Shown one piece after another: positions 1-6,093 of a stretch of DNA of 7,414 nt (positions are counted from its first letter, which is position 1; each line of letters begins with the position of its first letter). This DNA comes from Clostridiaceae bacterium (GTDB lineage: Bacteria > Bacillota > Clostridia > Saccharofermentanales > DTU023), in contig JAAZFK010000035.1 of NCBI GenBank assembly GCA_012511735.1, positions 1 through 7,414 on the forward strand. Direction: 5' to 3'. Made by a program: the position numbers and the translations under genes. The notes beneath the pieces are model-generated. The model was not told the DNA's origin. It was given only the letters and a program-made list of their open reading frames with translations, and made no database searches.

Positions 1-56
1 GAATATACAGCTATACGCTGTTTCATTAACCATCAAAGAGAAAGGAATCATAAAAG

Positions 57-602
57 ATGAAAGACCTGAAGGGCACAAAAACGGAAAAGAACTTGCAGGA
101 AGCTTTTGCGGGTGAATCGATGGCGCATACCAAATATCAATACTATGCGTCTAAAGCGAAAAAAGAGGGCTATGAACAGATCGCCGCTTTTTTTGATGAA
201 ACTTCAAGGAATGAGAAAGAGCACGCCAAACTCTGGTTTAAATATCTGCACGGCGGAGAGGTTCCCGCATCGACAGTGAATCTTGAGGACGCTGCTGACG
301 GCGAAAACTACGAGTGGACCGACATGTACGCGAGATTTGCAGACGAAGCCGAGGAGGAGGGGTTCAAGGAAATCGCCAAAAAATTCCGCCTGGTCGGTGA
401 AGTGGAAAAGAATCACGAAATCCGCTACCGTCGCCTCCTGGCCAATATTGAAGAAGATATCGTCTTCGAAAGGGAAGATGGAGAAACTGTTTGGATTTGC
501 CGCAACTGTGGTCACCTGCATGTGGGCAAAAAGGCGCCTAAGCTGTGCCCGACCTGCGACCACCCACAATCCCATTTCGAAATTCTTGCGGTCAATTACT
601 AG
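57..602 (+). CDS. rbr: Rubrerythrin (diiron peroxidase with C-terminal rubredoxin-like domain)
   Basis: Rubrerythrins are cytoplasmic non-haem iron proteins of anaerobes that reduce hydrogen peroxide to water, with electrons passing through their own rubredoxin-like FeS4 site. The 181-residue product has the full architecture. A ferritin-like four-helix domain spans about residues 8-135, with candidate iron ligands E20, E53 and H56 (an ExxH), a Glu cluster at 97-101, and E117 and H120 (a second ExxH). A short rubredoxin-like domain follows, with paired cysteines C148/C151 and C164/C167 (CRNC and CPTC). Length is normal for the family and no ligand seems missing. The start has an AAAGGAA-type ribosome binding site about 10 bases upstream. 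The gene appears monocistronic and ends at a strong hairpin. Only 56 bases of leader are present, so the promoter and any PerR-type operator lie mostly outside the window. Family assignment is secure; the gene symbol rests on family membership. Confidence 0.96.
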   Translation: MKDLKGTKTEKNLQEAFAGESMAHTKYQYYASKAKKEGYEQIAAFFDETSRNEKEHAKLWFKYLHGGEVPASTVNLEDAADGENYEWTDMYARFADEAEEEGFKEIAKKFRLVGEVEKNHEIRYRRLLANIEEDIVFEREDGETVWICRNCGHLHVGKKAPKLCPTCDHPQSHFEILAVNY

Positions 603-618
603 GTTATACAGTCTTACA

Positions 619-661
619 CCATTTGAAAAGGCCCGCTTCATCAGCGGGTTTTTTCAAATGG
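619..661 (+). terminator. Long hairpin terminator after rubrerythrin, probably bidirectional
   Basis: An inner stem of CCCGCT (632-637) pairs with AGCGGG (643-648) around the five-base loop TCATC and is followed by a run of six T (649-654), the classic Rho-independent layout. The stem continues outward: two G (630-631) can wobble-pair with two T (649-650), and CCATTTGAAAA (619-629) is the exact complement of TTTTCAAATGG (651-661). The full structure is a 19-bp stem. The A-run on the left arm gives a U-tract on the other strand, so it could stop transcription in both directions. It lies 16 bases after the rubrerythrin stop. Confidence 0.9.
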
Positions 662-695
662 AAGCTTAGCTTCTTGAAACATTTTCACTGTTGAT

Positions 696-726
696 TTGCA
701 CGCAATCTCCATTCAATGCATACTAT
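696..726 (+). promoter_or_regulatory. Candidate promoter for the cupin gene (tentative)
   Basis: The AT-rich stretch between the rubrerythrin terminator and the cupin gene must hold the cupin promoter. The best sigma-70/sigma-A-like match is TTGCAC (696-701) as -35 and TACTAT (721-726) as -10, with a 19-base spacer that is longer than ideal. TTGATT (691-696) and CATACT (719-724) are alternative hexamers. The palindrome at 730-741 would fall at or just before the transcription start. The boxes are imperfect, so this is a suggestion. Confidence 0.3.
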
Positions 727-729
727 GAT

Positions 730-741
730 GTAATCGATTAC
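730..741. promoter_or_regulatory. Perfect 12-bp palindrome, candidate LacI/GalR-family operator
   Basis: GTAATCGATTAC is an exact inverted repeat with a central CG, placed just downstream of the likely -10 box and about 50 bases before the cupin start. Palindromes of even length with a central CG are typical of LacI/GalR-family operators, including the catabolite-responsive elements bound by CcpA, which this site resembles with about two mismatches. Position near the transcription start would suit repression. No LacI-type regulator is encoded in the window, so the regulator is unknown. Confidence 0.45.
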
Positions 742-790
742 GATATATAAATGTAACACAATAATTACCAGTCAAGAAAGGAATAATAAA

Positions 791-1243
791 ATGAAGAAGG
801 ACAAGGAAAACGTTCGTAAATACGGCAATATTTTTAATATCCATGAGGGTTACACTTGGGATAATTACACCGTTGACGGTATTCGTATGGAGGATGTTCA
901 TCTGGTACTGACCCCCAGGATGGGCTCCCAGAATATTGGCATTACAAGCGGCATCCACTATCCGGGCATGGAATTTGAACCTCATATCCACCCTTTGAGC
1001 GAAGAGCTGGTTTTCTGCCATGAGGGGGAAGGTGAATTTTATTTGTATGACCGCTGGTACCCCGTCAAAAAGGGCGATGTTCTGTACGCGCCGCCAGGCG
1101 TCAAACACGGGACTCGTAAGCGTGCGGGTACAGAAGGTGTTTTCGTTACCATAGGAGTCGCCACGCCACCTCAGCTCGATCTATACAACCGGATTGGCTA
1201 CGAGTTACATCCTGAAGAATCAGTCGAAAAAGAAGAGGAATAA
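791..1243 (+). CDS. Small single-domain cupin protein
   Basis: This 150-residue protein is a one-domain cupin. Cupin motif 1 is H65-x-H67 followed by E71/E72, and motif 2 runs from G95 through P101-P-G103 to H106. Two or three His and one Glu can therefore bind a metal ion. Such proteins serve as sugar isomerases/epimerases, small dioxygenases or ligand-binding regulatory domains, and motifs alone do not separate these. No signal peptide, membrane segment or DNA-binding domain is visible; the N-terminus is Lys-rich and the C-terminus ends in an acidic tail (EKEEE). An AAGAAAGG ribosome binding site lies about 10 bases upstream of the ATG. The gene stands alone between two hairpins, with its own leader carrying a palindromic operator candidate. 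It converges with the TIM-barrel gene at 1303-2292, so a link to the sugar island is possible but unproven. Confidence 0.85.
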   Translation: MKKDKENVRKYGNIFNIHEGYTWDNYTVDGIRMEDVHLVLTPRMGSQNIGITSGIHYPGMEFEPHIHPLSEELVFCHEGEGEFYLYDRWYPVKKGDVLYAPPGVKHGTRKRAGTEGVFVTIGVATPPQLDLYNRIGYELHPEESVEKEEE

Positions 1244-1250
1244 TAAAAAT

Positions 1251-1284
1251 CCGGCTGATCCTCTCTTCTTGGAGGGTCAGCCGG
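1251..1284 (-). terminator. Rho-independent terminator between convergent genes, stronger on the minus strand
   Basis: CCGGCTGATCCTC (1251-1263) pairs with GAGGGTCAGCCGG (1272-1284), giving a 13-bp stem with one G-U wobble and an eight-base loop. On the minus strand the stem is followed by ATTTTTATTATT, a good U-tract, so it mainly ends the gene at 1303-2292. That U-tract overlaps the cupin stop codon. On the plus strand the stem is followed by TCAACC, with no immediate T-run, so it would be a weaker terminator for the cupin gene. Confidence 0.85.
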
Positions 1285-1302
1285 TCAACCACCAGGTTTG
1301 TT

Positions 1303-2292
1303 TTAATTTTTCATTGCTGCATCAAAATCAAGATTCGATGGACTGAAATTCAATGCTTGAGCCTGTCTGAAAGCTTCTTCGATCCCCTCCAATCGATCCA
1401 TCCCATTATCTTCCCATTCGATAGAGAGTGGACCATGGTAACCACGCTCATTCAGAATTCTGACAATTGATTCGAAATCAACATCGCCGCGACCCAAAGA
1501 TCGGAAGTTCCAGCCCCGCCGGCTTTGGCCGAAGGGCAAATGCGAGCCCAGCAAGCCGTTGCGCCCGTCAAGGGTGATGGCCACGTCTTTCAAATGGACG
1601 TGGATGACCTTGTGACCGAAATCCTGAAGGAATACGAGCGGATCGACTCCCTGCCAGAGGAGATGGCTGGGGTCAAAGTTCAGGAAAAAGGCTGGATGAT
1701 CCTCCAGCTCCTCAAAGAGTCGCTTGGTACTCCAATAATCAAAGGCAATCTCGGCCGGATGAACTTCGAAGGCAAAGCGGACGCCGTGGAGGTGAAACTC
1801 ATCAAAGATGGGCGTCCAAAGTTCCTTGATCTTCCGGAAGCCTTCCTTGATCATCTCCTCACTTGTCTGAGGAAAGGAATAAAAGTAGCTCCAGATCGGC
1901 GAACCCAAGAAGCCGCAGACAGTATCAACTCCGAAATTCTTGCAGGCGGCCGGTGTTTTCATCATCTGTTCTATGGCCCAGCGCCGGATCTCCTCTGGCT
2001 TCCCCTTGTATCGGTCGGGGACAAAATGGTCCAGGCGGGGATCCCAATTATCTCCGACACATTGCCCTGTCAGGGCAGCATTGACCGCATAGCAATCGAG
2101 ATGATAATCCTGCAGCTGCTGCCGCAAAGAATCACAGTATTGCTGGTCACGCGAAGCTCGATCGACATTAAAGAGATGATCCATCGTCATTAATTCCAGG
2201 CCGTCAAAGCCAATCGAAGACGTAATTTTGCAAAGCTCCTTAAGTTCCAAATCGGCCCATTGGCCCGTTGCCAGTGTAATGGGTCTGGTCAT
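1303..2292 (-). CDS. Sugar phosphate isomerase/epimerase family TIM-barrel protein (first copy)
   Basis: This 329-residue protein belongs to the xylose-isomerase-like TIM-barrel superfamily (AP_endonuc_2 type), whose members include IolE, ketose 3-epimerases and some enzymes acting on 3-keto sugars and C-glycosides. Likely divalent-metal ligands lie at the usual strand ends: E176 (FEVHP), D207 with H210 (NFDPSH), H233 (HVHLKD) and E292 or E294 (SIEWED). A conserved GRGDVDF loop lies at about 268-273. It is longer than the 260-300 residues of typical IolE-like enzymes, with an insert around residues 72-100. AGGAGG on the minus strand (2301-2306) sits eight bases before the ATG. It is transcribed divergently from the Gfo/Idh-ROK-SIS operon across a shared 152-base region, which suggests co-regulation and a shared pathway. 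Family is secure; the substrate is unknown, and annotation as a phosphate-sugar enzyme is conventional only. Confidence 0.9.
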   Translation of the reverse strand: MTRPITLATGQWADLELKELCKITSSIGFDGLELMTMDHLFNVDRASRDQQYCDSLRQQLQDYHLDCYAVNAALTGQCVGDNWDPRLDHFVPDRYKGKPEEIRRWAIEQMMKTPAACKNFGVDTVCGFLGSPIWSYFYSFPQTSEEMIKEGFRKIKELWTPIFDEFHLHGVRFAFEVHPAEIAFDYWSTKRLFEELEDHPAFFLNFDPSHLLWQGVDPLVFLQDFGHKVIHVHLKDVAITLDGRNGLLGSHLPFGQSRRGWNFRSLGRGDVDFESIVRILNERGYHGPLSIEWEDNGMDRLEGIEEAFRQAQALNFSPSNLDFDAAMKN

Positions 2293-2444
2293 GGTAATCG
2301 CCTCCTGTCAAGCCATTCAGCCGGCCTTGGAGCCTTGCTGAAATTCTTATCCAATCCTATCACGTCCCTGTCTGTGGGTAAAACTAGAAACGTGACTTGG
2401 TGTATTATTTAGATTAGCGTTTGTCCCGTGAGGAGGTCGCCAGC
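2293..2444. promoter_or_regulatory. Divergent promoter region
   Basis: This 152-base gap separates two divergent genes and must hold promoters for both. Both edges carry strong ribosome binding sites: 2301-2306 for the minus gene and 2431-2436 for the plus gene. The plus side is AT-rich around 2403-2415, where TATTAT (2403-2408) is a plausible -10, though no good -35 is seen at the right distance. Inverted hexamers TCACGT (2360-2365) and ACGTGA (2390-2395), 24 bases apart, could be regulator half-sites. A CGATTAC half-palindrome at 2294-2300 on the minus strand matches half of the palindrome at 730-741. Exact promoter positions cannot be assigned. Confidence 0.5.
2431..2436 (+). promoter_or_regulatory. 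Ribosome binding site that fixes the Gfo/Idh start
   Basis: AGGAGG is a perfect Shine-Dalgarno sequence ending eight bases before the ATG at 2445. The longer in-frame reading from a TTG at 2421 would place this site inside the coding sequence and has no ribosome binding site of its own. The ATG at 2445 is therefore the chosen start. Confidence 0.9.
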
Positions 2445-3557
2445 ATGTCAAATAAGAGAGTCGCAGTCATTGGAACCGGTTTTATGGGTCTCGCCCATAT
2501 TGATGCTTTACGGCGCCTGCCCGACATCGACCTGGTTGCTTTGTGCGATGCCAGCCAACCTCACCTTCACGCAAGGCAGCTTAAGATTCCCCACGCCTTT
2601 ACCGATTATAAGGAAATGATACGTAGCTTACGTCCTGATGCCGTGCATATCACCTCTCCCAACTACTTGCATTTTGAAATGGCGCTTTTTGCCATTCGGA
2701 AAAAGGTTCACGTCCTGTGCGAAAAACCATTCACCCTCACGGTCCGCGAGGCTGAGCAGCTAGCACTTGAAGCAAATCAAAATCAGGTAAGCGGATCGAT
2801 CAACTACCATAACAGATTTTATCCCATGACCCGTCAAATGAAGGCCATGGTCGACACTGGTCAAGTGGGGGATCTGATCTCGGTGACTGGAAGTTACCGG
2901 CAGGACTGGCTCCTGTATCCGACGGATTTCAACTGGCGGATACTGAGCAAATTTTCCGGATCTACCCGCATCGTCGGAGATATCGGGTCACATTGGCTGG
3001 ATCTGGCCCAATATGTGACCGGGCAGAAGATTGTCGCCGTCATGGCAGATTTTCATACCGTTTACCCCCGAAGAGCCCGGATCGACGAATCCGGGAACAC
3101 GGACCAAATTGAGGTGGACACCGAAGATATGGCTGCTTTCCTGTGCCGTTTTGAGAACGGAGCCTTGGGATCCTGTTTTGTCAGCGCCATGGTCGCCGGT
3201 AAGAAAAACCAGACGCAACTGCTGATCGCCGGCAAGGATGGCTCCATGGAATGGGATACGGAAAAGAATCTGAACGATTTATGGCTTGGTTTCCGTTCCC
3301 AACCAAACCAGATTCTGACCAAAGACCCCAATCTGCTTGCTCCGGAAGCCGGCAGTCTCTCAGGCTACCCGGGAGGCCATGTTGAGGGTTATCCGGATGC
3401 CTTTGTCAATCACTTCCGGCATTTCTACCAGACACTGGACAGGCCTGACCTGCCTGTCGAATACTGCAGCTTCGATCAGGGTGTCCGCGAAATGAAGCTC
3501 ATCGATGCCATTCATGCCAGCAGCCGACAGGGCAAGTGGATTGAAGTTCCCGTATGA
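2445..3557 (+). CDS. Gfo/Idh/MocA family NAD(P)-dependent sugar/polyol dehydrogenase (first copy)
   Basis: Members of this family oxidise or reduce a hydroxyl/keto group on sugars, inositols or glycosides using NAD(P). From the ATG at 2445 the protein has 370 residues. A Rossmann fold starts immediately, with G10-T-G12-F-M-G15. The family hallmark E93-K94-P95 follows in LCEKPF. The catalytic-type motif D179-x-x-x-H183 then appears in DIGSHWLD, matching the Lys/Asp/His set known for inositol dehydrogenase. The C-terminal half is the usual alpha/beta dimerisation and substrate domain. The conserved stretch GSYRQDWLLYPTDFNWR just before the catalytic motif is typical of a subgroup I associate with glycoside/keto-sugar clusters. 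It is first in a three-gene operon, its stop overlapping the next start by four bases (ATGA). All catalytic positions look intact. Substrate and direction cannot be read from the sequence. Confidence 0.93.
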   Translation: MSNKRVAVIGTGFMGLAHIDALRRLPDIDLVALCDASQPHLHARQLKIPHAFTDYKEMIRSLRPDAVHITSPNYLHFEMALFAIRKKVHVLCEKPFTLTVREAEQLALEANQNQVSGSINYHNRFYPMTRQMKAMVDTGQVGDLISVTGSYRQDWLLYPTDFNWRILSKFSGSTRIVGDIGSHWLDLAQYVTGQKIVAVMADFHTVYPRRARIDESGNTDQIEVDTEDMAAFLCRFENGALGSCFVSAMVAGKKNQTQLLIAGKDGSMEWDTEKNLNDLWLGFRSQPNQILTKDPNLLAPEAGSLSGYPGGHVEGYPDAFVNHFRHFYQTLDRPDLPVEYCSFDQGVREMKLIDAIHASSRQGKWIEVPV

Positions 3558-4528
3558 CCTTGACGAAACAAGCTTCGACGTTGAGAAATCGAGCCGTTTT
3601 GGCGCTTGATCTTGGCGGTTCCAAATTCATTGCAGGCCTTGTCTCTGCTGACGGGAACCTGATTGACTCCAGGTTCGACAGGTGGACGGTACATTCGGAA
3701 GAGGGCATCCTGGAACAACTTCTGACAGCCGCCAGCCAGTTGATTGATGCTAATCCACGGACGCCCCCTCTTGCCGTCGGCGCGACCGTACCGGGCCTGA
3801 CGGATTCAGTTGGAGGTATCTGGCTGGATTCTGTCTTTCTGGGTATCCGCGACTTTCCTTTTGCTGATCGCTTAAGTCGGGCTCTATCCATTCCTGCAGC
3901 CATCGAGAACGATGTAAACGCCTGTGCCCTGGCTGAATCCTATTTCGCCCATGACCGCAAGCTGAACGACTTTCTCTGGGTCACAGTGTCCAACGGTGTG
4001 GGTGGGGCAGTTTTCCTCGACGGTCGCCTTTATCATGGGGCAAGACAGGGGGCAGGTGAGCTGGGCCATGTCGTTGTCGAGGAAGGTCCCTCCGCCCGCC
4101 GATGCCATTGCGGGAACCTGGGCTGCGTCGAAGCCATGGCCTCGGGACGCGGACTGGTGTCCAACTATTTGCAACTGGCAGGCCGGTCTTCTATCGAACA
4201 ACAGGGGCTGACAGCGGAGTCTGTCGCTGAACTTGCCAGAGCCGGTGACGACATAGCCCGACAGACCTATCACATGGAAGGCGTGTACCTTGGCAGGGCG
4301 ATTGCCGCTGCTGTCAATATCCTGAATCCCTCCAAGGTCTTTTTGGGAGGCGGTGTTTCCCAAAGTTTCGACCTCTTCGAACCGGCGCTCCTGCAAACGG
4401 TCAGGGCCCGGATCTACCGACACGCCAATCCCGATCTCAGCATCGATGTGACGGGGCTTGGTTACCACGCGGCCCTTCTTGGCGCGGCCGCCATCGCCCA
4501 AATCCATCTCAAGAAAATAATTAATTAA
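3554..4528 (+). CDS. ROK family sugar kinase
   Basis: ROK kinases phosphorylate glucose, fructose, allose, N-acetylmannosamine and similar sugars with ATP. The 324-residue protein has the phosphate-binding motif D19-L-G-G22 near the N-terminus, the catalytic Asp D120 in IENDVNACALAE, and the ROK zinc signature made of H172 (GELGH) with C184-H-C186-G-N-L-G-C191. A C-terminal GGGVSQS stretch fits the nucleotide site. No helix-turn-helix domain precedes the kinase fold, so it should be an enzyme and not an NagC/XylR-type repressor. Start and upstream stop overlap as ATGA, and no strong Shine-Dalgarno is visible, so translation probably depends on coupling to the dehydrogenase. The SIS isomerase follows after 10 bases. 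The context suggests it phosphorylates the sugar released or modified by the dehydrogenase and TIM-barrel enzymes. Sugar specificity is not predictable here. Confidence 0.94.
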   Translation: MTLTKQASTLRNRAVLALDLGGSKFIAGLVSADGNLIDSRFDRWTVHSEEGILEQLLTAASQLIDANPRTPPLAVGATVPGLTDSVGGIWLDSVFLGIRDFPFADRLSRALSIPAAIENDVNACALAESYFAHDRKLNDFLWVTVSNGVGGAVFLDGRLYHGARQGAGELGHVVVEEGPSARRCHCGNLGCVEAMASGRGLVSNYLQLAGRSSIEQQGLTAESVAELARAGDDIARQTYHMEGVYLGRAIAAAVNILNPSKVFLGGGVSQSFDLFEPALLQTVRARIYRHANPDLSIDVTGLGYHAALLGAAAIAQIHLKKIIN

Positions 4529-4538
4529 GGAAGTATTT

Positions 4539-5141
4539 ATGTCTCAATCGTTTATTGAAAAGTATTTTGCCTCGCTGGAGTCAATCATTGCCCAGCTGGA
4601 CCCTCAGGCTTTTGAAAAAGCCATCGCCATCCTGACGGAAGCCTACCTCCAGGACAGGCAAATTTTCATCGCCGGCAATGGCGGCAGTGCAGCCAGTGCC
4701 AATCATTTTGTGTGCGACTTCGGAAAGAACGCGATTCAGAGAGAGGGAGCGCGCCGCTTTCGGATTATCTCCCTTTGTGACAATGTCGAAAAAATAACTG
4801 CCATCGCCAACGACATCGCCTTTGAACAGATTTTCAGTTTTCAGCTTGAAAACCTGATGCGGCCAGGTGATGTGTTGATCCTGATCAGCGCGTCGGGCAG
4901 CTCGCCTAACATTCTTGAAGCGCTCACCTATGCCAGGAAGGTCGAAGATAGCTCTGTCATCACATTGTCGGGCTTTGAGGGCGGCAAGATAGCCGGTTTG
5001 GCCGATGCTTCCCTGGTCGCCCGTTCAAAGTCCTATGAGCGGGTCGAGGACATCCATCTGATCATCCTGCACATGATCGTTTGCTACTTCAAGGAACATC
5101 CCGAATTGACCATACCCAAAGACGAAACCCACTCGCTGTGA
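4539..5141 (+). CDS. SIS-domain phosphosugar isomerase, GmhA (phosphoheptose isomerase)-like
   Basis: The 200-residue protein is a single SIS domain of the GmhA type, which interconverts aldose and ketose sugar phosphates (sedoheptulose 7-phosphate in the named enzyme). The phosphate-binding segments are GNGGSAAS (46-53) and SASGSS (117-122). The C-terminal helix carries E170, H173 and H178. Aligned by eye to E. coli GmhA, its H61/E65/Q172/H180 correspond to H56/D60/E170/H178 here, so two of the four differ (Glu to Asp, Gln to Glu). AAGGAAG (4527-4533) overlaps the kinase stop and lies five bases before the ATG. The gene is last in the operon, and its final codons form one arm of the terminator hairpin. 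No other heptose-biosynthesis gene is nearby and a sugar kinase precedes it, so I favour a catabolic phosphosugar isomerase over a role in lipopolysaccharide or S-layer heptose synthesis. Confidence 0.88.
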   Translation: MSQSFIEKYFASLESIIAQLDPQAFEKAIAILTEAYLQDRQIFIAGNGGSAASANHFVCDFGKNAIQREGARRFRIISLCDNVEKITAIANDIAFEQIFSFQLENLMRPGDVLILISASGSSPNILEALTYARKVEDSSVITLSGFEGGKIAGLADASLVARSKSYERVEDIHLIILHMIVCYFKEHPELTIPKDETHSL

Positions 5142-5152
5142 GTGGGTTTCGT
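5122..5152. terminator. Perfect 13-bp hairpin between convergent operons
   Basis: ACGAAACCCACTC (5122-5134) is the exact complement of GAGTGGGTTTCGT (5140-5152), with a five-base loop, GCTGT. The stop codon of the SIS gene (5139-5141) spans the loop/stem junction, so the left arm encodes the last residues of that protein. The A/T-rich base of the stem supplies only three consecutive T in each direction and no long U-tract follows. It is probably a bidirectional terminator or mRNA-stabilising hairpin serving both operons; the minus-strand gene ends 36 bases further on. Confidence 0.72.
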
Positions 5153-5187
5153 CCGGACAAACAGGCAAGGTAATTTCGCCTTATTTC

Positions 5188-6093
5188 TTAATCAGCCGGT
5201 AAGCCTGCCAGAACCTTTCTCATGTAGGCAACTGCCCGGGGAAGACCTTCTACAGCGTCCGGCAGATCCTGGTTCCCCCAACGGCGTTCGTATTCCAGGG
5301 AAAGCCAGCCATCATAGCCCGTATCATGCAATTTTCGCGCGATGGCATGCCAATCGAGAATGCCTTCACCAGGGATACGTGACCGGACAGTGCGGTCATC
5401 AGGATTGACGTGTGAAACCATGGTGAAAACCGGTTTCTCAGGGACGCCATATCGGTAGACCAGATCCTTGCAATGAACGTAGTAGATCTTTCCCTCTTGC
5501 AGGTCAATGGCTTCTTCGTATTCTTCGGCCGGGAAAAAAGCCAGATTAGCCTGATCGTACAAAATCCCCACATTGGGGTGCCCGATCTCTTTAACCAGAT
5601 CCATGCTGATTCTGGCGGTCGTTGTCATGGTCCCGAAATGATTTTCCAGACAGATGCGGATGCCATCCGGCGCGCAATAGTCCCCCAGCTCCCTCATGGA
5701 CCTGACCAATGCGTCTTTTTTCCTACCATCCGGGTCCGTTTCCCCATCCACAAACTTGCCGCCGTAGGCCCTGATGTTTTTGCATTTCAGGGTGCGGGCT
5801 ATGTCAATGACCCGCTTGAATCTCTCGCATTCTTGTTGGCGTTCGGCCTCGTCCAAGCTGTTAAACAAGTTCAGGTAAGGTGTGAGCGCCGCCACCGGCA
5901 AGTCAACTGAGTCGAGCTTGGCCTTCAAGGCTTCCAGCTCTTCCGCTTTATGTTCCAGAGGGAATGAACATTTGAATCCATCTGTTTCGATGATGATTTC
6001 AATCCCATCCAGTCCAAGTTCTTTAAAATAATCAATGGCTTCGAACAGTTCCATTTCTGGTGTTGCCATTGTATGTCCGGCCAGTTTCATCAT
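5188..6093 (-). CDS. Sugar phosphate isomerase/epimerase family TIM-barrel protein (second copy)
   Basis: A 301-residue xylose-isomerase-like TIM-barrel protein, of usual length for IolE/ketose-3-epimerase-like enzymes. Candidate metal ligands are E150 (CLENHFG), D180 (YDQAN), H207 (VHCKD) and E267 or E269 (SLEYERRW). An IPGEGILDW loop (240-248) occupies the place of the GRGDVDF loop of the first copy. By eye the two TIM-barrel proteins share only family motifs, so they are not a recent duplication and probably act on different intermediates. The start overlaps the upstream dehydrogenase stop as ATGA (6090-6093). A GGTGAG ribosome binding site lies inside the dehydrogenase coding sequence, five bases before the first ATG and eight before a second ATG, so either Met could be used. 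It is last in the minus-strand operon. Family secure; substrate unknown. Confidence 0.9.
   Translation of the reverse strand: MMKLAGHTMATPEMELFEAIDYFKELGLDGIEIIIETDGFKCSFPLEHKAEELEALKAKLDSVDLPVAALTPYLNLFNSLDEAERQQECERFKRVIDIARTLKCKNIRAYGGKFVDGETDPDGRKKDALVRSMRELGDYCAPDGIRICLENHFGTMTTTARISMDLVKEIGHPNVGILYDQANLAFFPAEEYEEAIDLQEGKIYYVHCKDLVYRYGVPEKPVFTMVSHVNPDDRTVRSRIPGEGILDWHAIARKLHDTGYDGWLSLEYERRWGNQDLPDAVEGLPRAVAYMRKVLAGLPAD

Noticed and set aside
1525..2193. Long open frame on the plus strand opposite the first TIM-barrel gene
   Set aside because: It lies wholly antisense to a gene with clear family motifs, lacks a ribosome binding site and shows no recognisable protein features.
2360..2395. 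Inverted TCACGT...ACGTGA as a defined operator
   Set aside because: Hexamer arms 24 bases apart are easily found by chance; kept only as a remark in the divergent promoter region.
2421..2444. Longer dehydrogenase start at TTG 2421
   Set aside because: It would put the perfect AGGAGG site inside the coding sequence and has no ribosome binding site of its own; the ATG at 2445 also starts right before the Rossmann strand, as usual for the family.
3884..4507. Long open frame on the minus strand opposite the ROK kinase
   Set aside because: Antisense shadow of a gene with all ROK signatures; composition is unlike a folded protein and no ribosome binding site is seen.
4519..4528. ATTAATTAA shared between the kinase/SIS junction and the leader of the second dehydrogenase (7062-7073)
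   Set aside because: Short, low-complexity AT sequence near start codons; chance or general AT preference around ribosome binding sites explains it.
5142..5408. Plus-strand open frame starting right after the SIS stop
   Set aside because: It overlaps the convergent TIM-barrel gene and the terminator hairpin and has no family motifs.
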